A stretch of DNA of 64,000 nucleotides. Source: Nissolia schottii. Taxonomy: Eukaryota; Streptophyta; Magnoliopsida; Fabales; Fabaceae. Position numbers and translations under genes: made by a program. Shown piece after piece: positions 48,509-58,972 of the stretch. Within the stretch, counting starts at the first letter, position 1. Every line of letters begins with the position of its first letter. The stretch is from assembly GCA_003254905.1 (NCBI GenBank), contig QANU01063588.1, positions 5,160-69,159 on the forward strand, read 5' to 3'. The notes under the pieces were generated by a model, which did not search any database, had not been told where the DNA came from, and was given only the letters and a program-made list of their open reading frames with translations.

Positions 48509-48752
48509 ATGCAAAACAAAGTTGACAAAACAATATAAGATAAGAATTAAGCCAACACCAAAATCTCTGAAGTGTTATAAAAACACAGACTATACTATTA
48601 ATTAGTTGGCTTCAAATTAAGAATTTTTTTTTTCATTACTATCTAATTAATCAATTAGAATTGTCACTCATACTATTGCAGCAATTGTAGCAATTGCAGC
48701 CGCGTCAACTGCATTTTCTTGCAATTTCACACAAAAACAATAATCACAATCT

Positions 48753-49347
48753 ATGTTTCATAGGTACGAGTACGGTACCAGTATTGGGTACGGATACAAG
48801 TTTGGGGTACGAAAATTTTTGAAAATTAGGAATATGGGTACACCGAATATATAAATATAAAAAATAAATTACATATATTAAAAAAATTCACAAGACAACT
48901 AGTATATATATATTCAATCGAAAAGCAAGACCACAAGAAAAAAAATAAAATCATATTTTTCATTTCTTTTAAAAAAATAGCAAAAGAGAAGATGAATTAG
49001 AGCTCGCCAAAAATAAGGTTGCATTACCGAAGACAAGGTCGCACTGAGGACAATGACGCAGATTAAAGGAGAAGACATAGAGAAGTGAAGGACGAGTTAA
49101 AATATTACGTTTTTTTTATTAATATTTAATTAGTAAGTCAAACTTTAAAAAAAAACTCAAAACAACGTAGTTTTGGTCATGTGATATTCCTAGCCGTACT
49201 CGTTCTATTTTTATTTTTTTTTTTAAATGTGGGTACATATCCTGCCATACCCAAACATACCCATAGCATGCCCATATCCGATACGTACTCATACAGGTAC
49301 TTCTCCAAAATTTGGAGTACCCATGCAAGAACATAGATCACAATGCA
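48753..49347. mobile_element. GTACC-rich inverted-repeat element in the intron of copy A
   Basis: The left end, TCTATGTTTCATAGGTAC, faces an inverted right end whose reverse complement reads TCTATGTT-CTTG-CATGGGTACTC. Inside are many GGGTACGGATAC-type motifs. Shorter relics of the left end are in units C and D (near 43575 and 27690). The exact boundary and TSD were not resolved, and it is non-coding. Confidence 0.45.
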
Positions 49348-49382
49348 ATAAACATTACAATAAACCAACCTGCAAGTAATGA

Positions 49383-50103
49383 GAACACCCTTGAGTCTTT
49401 TCCACATAGAATTTGCACATAGGACACCTCCTCCAACTCTTGCTCTTTGCAAGCTCCATCACCATGAGATCCTGCCTCTCCCTCTCCCCTTCGTCCAACC
49501 TCATTAACTCGCCGCAATCGAGCCCTTCATGCCCCGAAACCTTGCACTGTGCACAGAACAATCTCTTTTAAAGGGGCAACAGAATTTGTGTGTTCCAATC
49601 ACCAAGTTCTCACACAGTGCACTCTCCCACCCATCAAACACTTCCTTTGGCACCACCGATTGGCAATCTTGCAGCTCAAGAAATCCCCTGCATGTGAATT
49701 CAGGGCACAGAACGCACGAGTGATTGCAGTTGTTGATTTTGAACATCTCCTCAGCATGCTTTGCATCCATGCAGATAGCACAGAAAGCTAGCTCCTTGTG
49801 AGAAGAAGAAGAAGAAGAAGATTCACCAGTTAACTTCCTTTGTTTCCCTTTGAGGGATTTTCTTCTCAAAGGGGTGTCATCATGAGATTCTGCATTTGCC
49901 AACTTGAACTTGAAAGCTCCAATTTTGAGTCTTGTGGAGATGGCTGAGGAATAAAGGGTCACTTGGAGTTGTAGCTCTAGCAGCATATATTTCTCATCAG
50001 AAATTGGATACATTTCATCAGAATCATGAAGGGCTGAAAAGTACAAGTCATCTACAAAGAGGGAATCATAAGCTTGTGTAGAAGCTGATGAACTTCCCTC
50101 CAT
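49383..50103 (-). pseudogene. RBR/RSL1-like E3 ligase, first exon of copy A, broken
   Basis: From the ATG at 50103 the N-terminus DDLYFSALHDSDEMYPISDE and ELQLQ are typical of plant RSL1-like RBR proteins. RING1 starts CAICMDAKHAEEMF but jumps from NCNHS to CVLCPEFTC, losing about 20 residues including zinc ligands. The frame then reaches HKFCCPFKRDCS and runs out at about 49504. The rest continues in another frame from 49561: FCAQCKVSGHEGLDC (IBR end) and RCPMCKFYVEKTQGCSH (RING2 start). The expected IBR middle is missing. Before the donor (CAG|GTTGGT at 49382) two bases are lost relative to the usual CSHITC reading. Three lesions plus the lost acceptor make it a pseudogene of the full-length ancestor. 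Confidence 0.8.
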
Positions 50104-50309
50104 ATATATGTACTATAGTGTTAGATTAATTTTCACTCCAGCATGAACTTTGCTATATACTATGTGATTGACATCAAATTAGTATCCGTTTATATAGTAA
50201 TATTGGGATTTCAAAGGGCTTATATATTGAAATCATCACGAGTCTTAATTTAAATTGGACCAATTGTTTAGGTGTTTTTGGTGGCATTGGAGCTCAAATT
50301 TGTTTGATT

Positions 50310-50565
50310 GCTACTACTAACCTTGGAAAAGTAAAGGACCATGTTTGTTTCTCAAGGCAAATTGGTTCATTACTCGAAAAGTTCTCAGCCTCTTGGATTC
50401 GGATATATCCTTGGAAAACCTTTTGTGTAGAAGAACAATTTGTGCAATGCTATAACAAAATTAAGAATAGCACTACTACTTCTAGAGTCAAAATTGAAGC
50501 TATCAAGTTCAAAGTGGGTGAGAAGTAGAATCTGATGACACCACTTTGAACTGATAGGACATTAG
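50310..50565 (+). pseudogene. inverted fragment of an RBR N-terminal region
   Basis: Near its end TSRVKIEAIKFKV, a stop and a shifted DDTTL match STRLKIGAFKFKL...DDTPL of copy A at the DNA level, but on the opposite strand. The upstream part (GKVKDHVCFSRQIGSLLEK) is unassigned. It is probably a decayed head-to-head duplicate. Confidence 0.5.
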
Positions 50566-51231
50566 GACTACACATAAGAAATGATTCGGTTTAAATTGAT
50601 TTGAATTGAACAAATTTATAAATCAAATATTGCGCTTGGAATTAATTAAATAAAATGAGAGGAGTTGAGTTGATTTGGAAATCAATTATGTATGAAAAAA
50701 TACATTAAATGATGTTTGAAATGATTAAATGAGAATTGAACTGATTTGATTTGATTTAAATTGAGTTTAAACTTAAAATTAAATCAATTCTCATCACATC
50801 TTATGAAACAAAAACCAATATCCCATTGAATTTGATAAAATCAATTCTTATTTTTTAAACGATTATATATAATATTCAATAATACTTTATTTACCAATCA
50901 AATAAATTATAATATTTAGCTTTTTCTTTTTTATACCCACACCCAAACATACTTGTCAAAATAAAGCTTACCATTTTCAGCTGAAGATCAAGAACACCGT
51001 CAATGTATAGAAGACTTGTAACATGTTTTGTTTTTTTTTTTAGTGAAAACACTTAAAATTAATTTTGGCTGTTATCAAAAATTAAAATTTCTCATAAATC
51101 TGTAGAATCAATTTCTAAGTATTGATGCCGGAAAACAAACATGTTGAATCAAATACTATTAAATATAATATATTTATTAATAAAATAAAAAAGACACGAG
51201 TGAAAAAAAAATTGAGGGGGATAACAAAAGC
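50566..51231. other. AT-rich spacer upstream of MADS2
   Basis: No ORF or repeat with support. It contains GATTTGATTTGAATTGA-like low-complexity DNA. Confidence 0.5.
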
Positions 51232-51239
51232 TATAAAAG
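51232..51239 (+). promoter_or_regulatory. TATA box of MADS2
   Basis: TATAAAAG, an exact plant TATA consensus, 93-100 bp before the ATG at 51332. Confidence 0.7.
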
Positions 51240-51331
51240 GAAAATTGATCCCAAATCTTCAAGTATATCCAAAATTTCTCTCATTTGTCTTAGTTTGCCC
51301 GCTTTCCTCAACTTTCTCCTATAATCTTACA

Positions 51332-52084
51332 ATGGCTTCTTCCCCATTAGAAACCCTAAACACAAACACTTCAACAACAAAGACCACAGCAAGGAGGGGA
51401 AAGATTGAGATCAAGAGAGTGGAGCAAACCAACAAGCGCCACGTCACCTTTTCCAAGAGAAAGTTAGGGCTTTTCAACAAGGTCACTGAGCTCTCCATCC
51501 TTTGCCAAGCCGAGACCGCCTTGATCGTCACCTCGCAGAACGGAAAGCTCTACGCCTGTGGCTATCCGACGCCGGAGGCTGTCATCCAACGCTTCCTCTC
51601 TAGAGGGTCCCCTCAAGAAGGGGCCCGTGTCGAGAAGAGGAAGCAGAGGGAATTCGTTGAAACCCTAAGAGCTCAATACGAGACCACTCGGGAGATTCTA
51701 AACAAAGAGAAGAAGCAACTCCAAGAAGCCAAGGAGGCGAATGAGGCCTTGATGGGAACGTTTCCATCTTGGTGGCAACGTTCTACCGATGAAATGGGTG
51801 TGGAGGAGCTCGAGCAATTCAAGGTGTCGTTAGAAAATTTGAAGATTAACCTAATTTTAAAAATGGAGGAGATGTTCAATTCCATGCGACAAATGCCACT
51901 CCCAATGGTTAATCCAATGCAAAAGTATTCGAACTTTCCTCCATCCTTGAATGAGTGGGCATCTTCAAGTACCGGACAATATTATCAAGCATGGAATAAT
52001 TGGAGCAATAACAATAATAGTAATGCTAGTAGTAGTCATCATAATAGTTCTTTGGTTCCTAAAGCTGATTTTGGCCACTATTAA
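51332..52084 (+). CDS. type I (M-alpha-like, AGL62-like) MADS-box transcription factor, MADS2
   Basis: 250 aa, single exon. The longer open frame from 51125 reads through the TATA box, so the ATG at 51332 ([12 protein letters not shown]) is chosen. The MADS domain is at about 21-79 ([35 protein letters not shown]), nearly identical to MADS1. The helix-rich middle keeps WWQRS and [14 protein letters not shown]. The tail [19 protein letters not shown] is Asn/Ser-rich and ends KADFGHY. It lacks a segment of about 15 residues found in the N-terminus of MADS1, and its codons are much less GC-rich. It lies 28 kb from MADS1 with the RBR array between them. By family it probably acts in the nucleus in gametophyte or endosperm; this is not shown by the sequence. 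Confidence 0.93.
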   Translation: MASSPLETLNTNTSTTKTTARRGKIEIKRVEQTNKRHVTFSKRKLGLFNKVTELSILCQAETALIVTSQNGKLYACGYPTPEAVIQRFLSRGSPQEGARVEKRKQREFVETLRAQYETTREILNKEKKQLQEAKEANEALMGTFPSWWQRSTDEMGVEELEQFKVSLENLKINLILKMEEMFNSMRQMPLPMVNPMQKYSNFPPSLNEWASSSTGQYYQAWNNWSNNNNSNASSSHHNSSLVPKADFGHY

Positions 52085-52680
52085 TTGATTCAAATAGGTT
52101 TGGCTATAGCTGTTAGTACTTTGTTTAGAGAGGTTAGTATGTTCCTTCAGCTGGAAATAGCTAGGTTTATTTTCTTTTGCAATTCGTTGACAATTCCTGG
52201 TTATAATTTGAATTAACTTGACATACATTTACTTTTTTGTTAGGTCATAAAGATTTACATTAAGAATATAGATTTCTTTTGTTCTTTTGTTCTTGTGCCC
52301 GTTGGAATAATTTGTTGCTGTGAAATTTGGGTTTTTGGGTCGAATGATATTTTGTAAAACACCACCTATTGAAAGCTACGCGTAATAGTTTTTTTATTAG
52401 GGCCAAAGAGTTTATTAGCTCTATAAAAGGCACAATATCATCAAATCAAGCCTTAGTAGATAGAAAATGAGAACTGTTAGAGATTAGATTTCTATTTCAA
52501 TAATATTTTGTTGACAACTAAAATGTAGTCAATTGTATTTAAAATTTATTTATTTTTCTCCTTTTCCACCAAAGTTTGTGTATGCTTGTTCAATAGTTTG
52601 TCTAAGTACCAAAATTTATTTATGGTTGTCGTAAAGTTTATGTATGTAAGTATCAAAATTTTTTTCGTAAAGTTTGCTTA
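52085..52680. other. 3' flank of MADS2
   Basis: AT-rich, sharing GACAATTCCTGGTT and TTTACTTTTT stretches with the MADS1 and MADS3 3' regions. No gene is seen. Confidence 0.5.
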
Positions 52681-53056
52681 TTTGTTTTAGGGTTAATAAC
52701 AACTTAACCCTATACTATGGCTATTGTGCACTTAAACCCTTTCACGATGACCTCTCTCTCCCTTTCTAATAGAACCCAATGCCCCAACCCCTTTCATGCT
52801 TATCAGCACTGTCGCAGACTTCATCCGCCTCCTTCGTCACCTCCTATGATGCCTCTGCTCTTTGCTTTTTCCATTTTTTTGGCTACTGCTTCTGATTTAT
52901 GCTATTGTTGGTGTTATTTTTCTCATTGTTGTCCCTATTTTGTTCTCAAAAAAATAATTTTTCTTTTATTTTTATTTCAAAGAAAGGATAATTTTGTTCT
53001 TACAATACATCATGTGACAGACATATGTGTACTGATAGATCTTTTAGCGTTAAAAG

Positions 53057-53501
53057 TAGGGATAAGAACAGGTCAGGCAGAGCCTGTGTCATTAATTTTC
53101 AGTCTAGCTTGTTTGAGAGGCCTGGCTTGGAGCCTGGCAAGCGAGCCTATTTGTTTTTTTTTTAACCAAAAACCTGTTTACCATGACATGTTTACTATGG
53201 CATGTTTAATGTTTATGTTTTCATAAAATAAATATGTTTGCATAAAATATCACAAAATGTGATACTAGCCTAGTGGTTAAGGCATTGCTTTGATATATCT
53301 CTCATTTGAATCACATTCAAAGTAATGTATGTTTAATTTTTTTTTAAAAAAACACATACGAATATTTATAAACAAGTCAGCCTGATAGGCCTAACAGGCT
53401 TTTAAAATGGACTGGGTCTGACCTCTTTACGTAAACAGACTTTGAAAAAGGTTTGAGTCTGACATTTTTATTAAATAGGCCAAGCTGCCTTCCCACCCCT
53501 A
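53057..53501. mobile_element. hAT MITE (445 bp) nested in the MULE MITE
   Basis: The TSD is GTTAAAAG at 53049-53056 and 53502-53509, perfect over 8 bp. The ends are TAGGGATAAGAACAGG and, inverted, TAGGGGTGGGAAGGC. It is non-coding. A tRNA-like SINE segment lies inside it. Confidence 0.9.
53255..53346 (+). repeat. tRNA-derived SINE-like segment
   Basis: A-box-like TAGCCTAGTGG (53266-53276) and a weaker B-box CATTTGAATCA (53303-53313) are 26 bases apart and are followed by a T tract. The layout fits a plant tRNA-related SINE. No TSD was found. Confidence 0.45.
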
Positions 53502-53638
53502 GTTAAAAGTGACATAATGTTTTATTTCAATGGTTTAGAAAACTTAGGGGGTCAAATTGCATATATTGCAATGGTAGGGGGTTAAGTGCGCAACAACCAT
53601 AGTACAGGGGGCTAAGTTGCTATTAACCCTTTGTTTTA

Positions 53639-54077
53639 AAATGTTAATTGGTTTTAATAGAGAGTCAGTGCACATGCTTATAGAGTGTGAGTGGAACATA
53701 GGAGAGTGTGTGGCATTTACTTTTCACTATTTAATGCGACGTGGTTCTCGTTTTATTTATTTTCCGTATTTGATAATATTTATGTTTCTATTTTATAAAA
53801 TTTGTATATCTGTTTTGAAATGTTTATATTTGTGTTTGTCTCTTTGTATAGTGTATGTTTGCCTCTTCCACCCAACCTCTTGTCTTCCCGAAATCATTTA
53901 CAAATAGAAATTAACAAATGGTATGTTTGAGAAAGCAGGCAAGCAAGCAATCTGATTGCAAGTCACCTTTGATTATTATTAATAATAAATGCAGCTACGT
54001 TTGAGAAAGCAAGCAAGCAAGCAATGAATGAAGGCTAAATAGTGCAGGATAATTGAGCAAAATAAATGTGATTCGCG
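53639..54077. other. spacer without supported gene
   Basis: AT-rich. It has a GAAAGCAAGCAAGCAAGCAA-type simple repeat near 53930 and near 54005. Confidence 0.5.
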
Positions 54078-54292
54078 CTAAAGATGTTCAAGGTCTCGGC
54101 CTCCATGGCCAACGTGTCGACTTTGATGGCGTACCACTCCCACTTGACCTCGCCGTCCGTAGCAGTAGGCAGTGTTCAAAGTATGCATCTTGAGCACGCG
54201 CCCTTGTCGAGGATGAAGGGCAGATAAATATGTGTAGGACGGTCTCCTTCTGCTTCTTGTGGAATTAGATGCTGTTGTTGGACCCATGGTCA
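54078..54292 (-). pseudogene. fragment of a BCS1-like AAA-ATPase gene
   Basis: Two minus-strand frames together resemble the N-terminal (pre-ATPase) part of plant mitochondrial-chaperone-like AAA-ATPases: FHKKQKETVL (about 54270-54240), then MHTLNT, then VDTLAMEAE (about 54110-54084). The family pattern, as I recall it, is FHKKH..VL..YLP, K.HT.N and .F.TLAM. At least one frameshift separates the pieces, and no P-loop is present. It is a short relic. Confidence 0.55.
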
Positions 54293-54299
54293 TTGTTGT

Positions 54300-54453
54300 T
54301 AATCCTATCGTTCCTATTTTGATACTACTTAATTGTATAGCAAGGTCAAACTAACTTGTAATTCTCAGTCAACAATAATGATAACGAATTCATTCATTTA
54401 TTTATTAATTATAGGTAAAATCCGAAGTTTCTCTTACATATTAGATTTCTAAT
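54300..54453 (-). repeat. divergent RBR-intron-like unit E, left part
   Basis: Similar to the unit DNA at 25110-25385 (ATAGGTAAAATCCGAAGTTTC against GTAGGTAAAATCTAAAGTTTC, and flanks). It is interrupted at CTAAT by the copia element and continues at 59679. The RBR-type neighbourhood therefore once extended past MADS2. Confidence 0.65.
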
Positions 54454-54798
54454 TGAAGAAGTTCATGGCCATGGATGCAACACAAGCTGGCTTGCACAGC
54501 AGCAGTAGCAAGAGTCACTAGAAGGTGAAGAAAACCGAGAGAGAAATTGAGAGAGACATTGCAAAGTGGAAAGGTTGAAAAGTGTGAATATGAATTCATC
54601 AGTTAGAGAGTAAGGGAGAGTACATGGTTTATATACAAGATGAGAAACTTGCAGTGCAAGTTACTAGCTAAACTAATCATAACAGAATGACAACTAACTA
54701 TCAACAGCTAACTACTTGTTAGTTGAGTTGCTTGGTGAACAAGCAACTAAATTAGCTAATCACTAAGCTTATTAAATACATAATACATATATCCTACA
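54454..54798 (-). repeat. 3' LTR of the copia element
   Basis: 345 bp. It differs from the 5' LTR by an 11-bp insertion near the TGAAGAA end and one substitution (GAGACATTG against GAGAGATTG). Confidence 0.95.
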
Positions 54799-54812
54799 CC
54801 CCCCTCAAGATG
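54799..54812 (-). other. polypurine tract of the copia element
   Basis: On the minus strand TCTTGAGGGGGG ends exactly at the 3' LTR. Confidence 0.8.
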
Positions 54813-55620
54813 GAGCATGTAAATTGATCATGCCCAGCTTGCCATACATAGTCCGAAATGGTCTAGGGGCCAAGGGCTTAGTGAGCAGGTCTGCAACTTG
54901 GTTGTGTGTAGCAATGGGAAGCAGTTGCAAGATTCCTGATTGCACTTTGTCACGAACAAGGTGGCAGTCAATCTCTATATGTTTTGTGCGCTCATGAAAC
55001 ACGGGATTGGTGGCAATGTGGATGGCTGATCTATTGTCACAGTGAATAATCACCGGCTTGGAGTGCTGGACCTTCAAGTCGTGAAGTAAGAATAGCAGCC
55101 ATTGTGCCTCACATGAGGCAAGTGCCAAGGCCCTGTATTCTGCCTCTGAGGAAGATCTGGAGATGATGGACTGTTTTTTGCTTTTCCAAGAGATCAAGGA
55201 GGATCCTAGGAAGAAGCAGAAACCGCTGACAGAACGCCTGGTGTCCAAGCAAGCTCCCCAGTCAGAATCCGTGTAGCCCCGAATTGTGCCATCTGATGTG
55301 GAAGAGAAGAACAAGCCTGCTGCAGGTGCTTGTTTAATGTATCTGAGAACCCTGTGAGCAGCCTGCATGTGCATATCTGTGGCACAATCTAGGAATTGAC
55401 TCAATTTGCCAACAGGAAATGAAAGATCAGGCCGTGTGTTAGTAAGATAAAGCAACTTGCCAACAAGCTTTCTGTAGGCAGTTTTGTCCTCTAGAGGTAC
55501 ACCAGACTGCTTACTGAGTTGGAAGTGATAGTCCATGGGTGTGGAGGATGGTTTGGAGTCCAGCATGTCATAAGCTTTGAGCAGGTCAAGTGCATACTTC
55601 CTTTGATACAGATGAATCCC
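54805..55620 (-). pseudogene. copia Pol, C-terminal RT and RNase H (frameshifted from upstream ORF)
   Basis: This continues the polyprotein in another frame after the GGGG run at 55618-55621: GIHLYQRKYALDLL, then RYIKQAPAAG, and RNase H with YTDSDWGACLDTRRSVSG, SRSSSEAEYRALA, HCDNRSA and KHIEIDCHLVRD. The acidic residues of the RNase H site are all present. It ends at a stop just inside the polypurine tract. If one G of the run were absent, this and the upstream ORF would be one frame. Confidence 0.93.
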
Positions 55621-58600
55621 CTTTTTCAGACCGTGCAATCTCCATGCCAAGAAAGAATTTCAGTTTCCCCAGGTCTTTTATTTTGAATTTATCATCAAGA
55701 AGGGACTTGATGCTTTGAATTTCATCGAGGTCATCACCCGCTAGAACTAGATCATCCACATAGACAAGGATCACAGTAAAACCAATGGAACTTTGCTTGC
55801 AGAATAGTGAGTAATCAGCCCTGGATTGTCTGAAACCTGAATGCTGTAGAACCTCTGTGAGCTTAGCATTCCATTGCCTGCTAGCCTGTTTTAAACCATA
55901 GAGAGATTTTTCCAATTTACAGACCATGGAAGAGTGAGGAACTGGGAGGCCTGGAGGTGGTTTCATGTACACTTCTTCAGCAAGGTCTCCATGGAGAAAT
56001 GCAGTGTTTACATCCAGCTGGTGTAAATGCCAGCCCTTAGCTGCTGTAATGGCTAGGACCATTCTAAGGGTGGTCATCTTTATGACAGGGCTGAATGTCT
56101 CTTGATAGTCGATTCCTGGAGTTTGGGTAAACCCCTTTGCTACCAATCGTGCCTTGTGTCTCTCAATTGAACCATCCTGCTTGAATTTTGTTTTGAACAC
56201 CCATTTACATCCAATGGCTTTCTTCCCAGCAGGCAATGCAGTGAGTTTCCAAGTACCAGTTACAGCTAAGGCTTGTAATTCAGCATTAATGGCATCCTTC
56301 CAACAGTCATGGAGGACAACTTTTTGGTATGTTTGTGGCTCAGGAACCGAACTAATAGCTAATGAGTAATGTGCATGCTGAGTAGAAAAAACAGAATATG
56401 ACAGTGCATGAGAGATAGGATGCCTCACCGAGGATTGTGGTGCCAAAGTAGGAGTGCTAGAAGGGACTATATTGCAATGAAAATCCTGCAGATAGGATGG
56501 TGGTTTTGTGAGTCTTTGGGATTTTCTAATAGGTGGATTATTGGATGTGCAGGGTGGTGGTGGCTCCTGTGTCAATGTTTCTGGATCACTGTTTGTGGTT
56601 TGTGTAGGGTACACAATGTCATAGAAAGGATCTAGTGGTGTGATGGGAGGCTGCTGATGAGCTGAGTGTGGTGATGCAGCAGATTCCGTGAAGGGAAATT
56701 GGTTTTCATAGAAAATAACATTTCTAGAAAGAAAAATTTCTTTAGAAATTAGATCAAGGAGTAAGTAACCCTTGACACCAGTTTTGAAACCAAGAAAAGC
56801 ACACTTTCTAGCTCTTGGTTCAAGCTTGGTTCGGTGAGAACTCAAGGTGGAAGCAAAAGCTAGACAACCAAAGACTTTCATGTTTGTTAAATTGGGTAAT
56901 TTGTGGAAAAGGGACTCAAAAGGGGTCAATTGCTTCAAGAAAACACTTGGTAATCTGTTGATCAGATGTGCAGCATGAGCAATGGCCAAGTGCCAAAAAA
57001 CCAAAGGCATATTGGATTGAAAAATTAGAGCCCTTGCCATGCCGAGGAGGTGTTGGTGTTTTCTCTCCACAATCCCATTTTGCTGTGGAGTCTCCACACA
57101 GCTGGTTTGGTGAACAATTCCGTAGGAAGAATAAAATTCTTTCAAAACAAATTCAGCACCATTATCAGTCCTAATACATTTGATAGTAACATTGTGTTGT
57201 GTTTTAACAAATCGTACAAATTTCTGAACTAAGGAAGCAGTTTCAGACTTTGCTTTCATAAAATAGATCCAAGTGAACCTTGTTTTGTCATCCACAACAG
57301 TCAAGAAATATCTATGTCCTCCTATGGAAGGAACATTGATGGGTCCCCATATATCCATATGAACAATGTCAAAAGCATTTAAAGAAACTGTAGTGCTGAT
57401 AGGAAACTTTAATTTCTTTTGTTTGGCCAAATGGCAAATATCACAAGCAACTGAATTTTTATTGAAAGTAATGTAATTGAAATTTTTCTGCATTACACTA
57501 AGCTTGTCAGCAGAGGGGTGACCTAACCGAACATGCCAGAGGCTTATTTGATTGAGAGACAGGTTATTGATGCTGTGAATTGGTGGCAGTGTTTGAGCTG
57601 CAGCTTTCAAGACATATAGGCCATTCTCCACACTAGCTACTCCAATCCTCTTCATCAAATGAGTATCCTGAATCTCACATGTAGAATCAGAAAAATGAAA
57701 AGTGCATGATAATGCAGCTGTAAGTTTGGAAACTGAAATTAAATTGAAAGAAAAACTAGGCACATAAAGCACATTTGTGAGATAGAGGTCTCTAGAAAAC
57801 ATGACAGTACCTGAAATGGTGGTAGTGGTCTCACTACCATTTGGAAGTCTAATCCTAACAGGTTTAGTTTTGTGGAATGAGTGAAATGCATGTAGGGAGT
57901 GAGTCACATGAGCACTAGCTCCCGTGTCTATAATCCAAGCATCAGAAGCTATGCTTTCACAAGAAAGTACATAGGAGATACCTGTGGAATTGATATTGGT
58001 CTCATGATGTGTGATGTGGTTGGCTGTTGCAGGCTGAGAAGACTGTCCTTCATGCTGCTGCAATAATGCAATTAGTGCCTTACATTGTTCAGGTGTAAAT
58101 GGCATAGGAGAAGCACTTAATTCCCTTTGGGAAGAATGAGAAGCAATGCTGTCAGTATCATCATTGTCATCAGTGACAGTATTCACATGATTTGCAGATC
58201 GAGAGGGCCTGAGGTGAGGGTATTTTTGGAAGCACCTTTCCATGGGATGGCCTGTTTTTCCACAATGACCACAAGCTTTCCCTTGAGTGTTTTGTCCCCT
58301 GCTGGAACTAGGAACAGAACCAGAACTCTTTGAGTCAGAGTTGTTTTTCCACCCTCTTCCTCTTCCTCTGCCTCTGCCTCGGCCTTTTGAATCACCATTG
58401 TAGGTTGTATTAGCTATGAATTTCAGGTCACTTTCCTCAGGGTGACTCTGTCTTTCCTGCTGCAAAAGCAAAGACAACACCTTGTTTATATCTGGTAGGG
58501 GATCCATTAACATAATTTGGGACCTAGCTTGATGATGAGCAAACATACTTTCTTGAATATCACCAATTCTGTACAAATCTCCATGATGATACCTTTGTTT

Positions 58601-58972
58601 GAGATCTTTCCATAATTCTGCAGCCATATCTATCCACTGAACACTCCTCATGATTTCTGAGTCCAGGGAGTTCATTAACCAAGAAACCACAAAAGTATTG
58701 CACCTATCCCAAGCACGGTAGGTTGAGTGATTTTCAGCCGGCATTGGAACCGTTCCATCAACAAATTGCAGCTTATTCTTAGCCTTGAGAGCAAGTCTCA
58801 TAGATCTGCTCCAAGAGTGATAGTTCTTTCCATTCAACACTATTGCAGTAATTGATGATCCTGGGCTCTCACTAGGGTGCAGGAAGTAGTGACTGTTTGG
58901 ATCTTGACTAGGATTATGATTAGGCGAGGGATTGTGATTAACCACAAGAGGAATTTGGTTTTGTTCAGCCAT
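55586..58972 (-). CDS. copia Gag-protease-integrase-RT polyprotein (frameshift at the end)
   Basis: 1128 codons from the ATG at 58972. Gag has NGKNYHSWSRSM and a CCHC knuckle at C234-C237-H242-C247. Between about 145 and 152 (SMFAHHQ/RSQIMLMDPLP) the central UBN2 region usual for this family, roughly 60-80 residues, is missing in frame. The protease active site is D349 in IIDTGASAHVT. The integrase has its HHCC zinc site (WHVRLGHPS, CDICHLAK) and core residues in HMDIWGP, RTDNGAEF and NGIVERKH. RT has KARLVAKGFTQ, LDVNTAFLHGDL and YVDDLVLAGDD. The final residues after ARSEKG (about 55622) are out of frame. The PBS, LTRs and coding all agree on the minus strand. Confidence 0.95.
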   Translation of the reverse strand: MAEQNQIPLVVNHNPSPNHNPSQDPNSHYFLHPSESPGSSITAIVLNGKNYHSWSRSMRLALKAKNKLQFVDGTVPMPAENHSTYRAWDRCNTFVVSWLMNSLDSEIMRSVQWIDMAAELWKDLKQRYHHGDLYRIGDIQESMFAHHQARSQIMLMDPLPDINKVLSLLLQQERQSHPEESDLKFIANTTYNGDSKGRGRGRGRGRGWKNNSDSKSSGSVPSSSRGQNTQGKACGHCGKTGHPMERCFQKYPHLRPSRSANHVNTVTDDNDDTDSIASHSSQRELSASPMPFTPEQCKALIALLQQHEGQSSQPATANHITHHETNINSTGISYVLSCESIASDAWIIDTGASAHVTHSLHAFHSFHKTKPVRIRLPNGSETTTTISGTVMFSRDLYLTNVLYVPSFSFNLISVSKLTAALSCTFHFSDSTCEIQDTHLMKRIGVASVENGLYVLKAAAQTLPPIHSINNLSLNQISLWHVRLGHPSADKLSVMQKNFNYITFNKNSVACDICHLAKQKKLKFPISTTVSLNAFDIVHMDIWGPINVPSIGGHRYFLTVVDDKTRFTWIYFMKAKSETASLVQKFVRFVKTQHNVTIKCIRTDNGAEFVLKEFYSSYGIVHQTSCVETPQQNGIVERKHQHLLGMARALIFQSNMPLVFWHLAIAHAAHLINRLPSVFLKQLTPFESLFHKLPNLTNMKVFGCLAFASTLSSHRTKLEPRARKCAFLGFKTGVKGYLLLDLISKEIFLSRNVIFYENQFPFTESAASPHSAHQQPPITPLDPFYDIVYPTQTTNSDPETLTQEPPPPCTSNNPPIRKSQRLTKPPSYLQDFHCNIVPSSTPTLAPQSSVRHPISHALSYSVFSTQHAHYSLAISSVPEPQTYQKVVLHDCWKDAINAELQALAVTGTWKLTALPAGKKAIGCKWVFKTKFKQDGSIERHKARLVAKGFTQTPGIDYQETFSPVIKMTTLRMVLAITAAKGWHLHQLDVNTAFLHGDLAEEVYMKPPPGLPVPHSSMVCKLEKSLYGLKQASRQWNAKLTEVLQHSGFRQSRADYSLFCKQSSIGFTVILVYVDDLVLAGDDLDEIQSIKSLLDDKFKIKDLGKLKFFLGMEIARSEKGDSSVSKEVCT

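Larger units (their letters stand above)
46768..48752 (-). repeat. right part of duplication unit B
   Basis: Resumes unit homology at CACCCCAAGCGTTG. It includes copy B exon 1 and the last exon of copy A. It lacks the GCTATGGCCC block present in units C and D. Confidence 0.8.
52690..53629. mobile_element. MULE-type MITE (940 bp) with 9-bp TSD
   Basis: The TSD is TTTGTTTTA at 52681-52689 and 53630-53638, perfect over 9 bp. The terminal inverted repeats of about 55 bp start GGGTTAATAACAACTTA (left) and GGGTTAATAGCAACTTA (right, reverse complement). There is no transposase. It hosts the hAT MITE at 53057. Confidence 0.93.
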
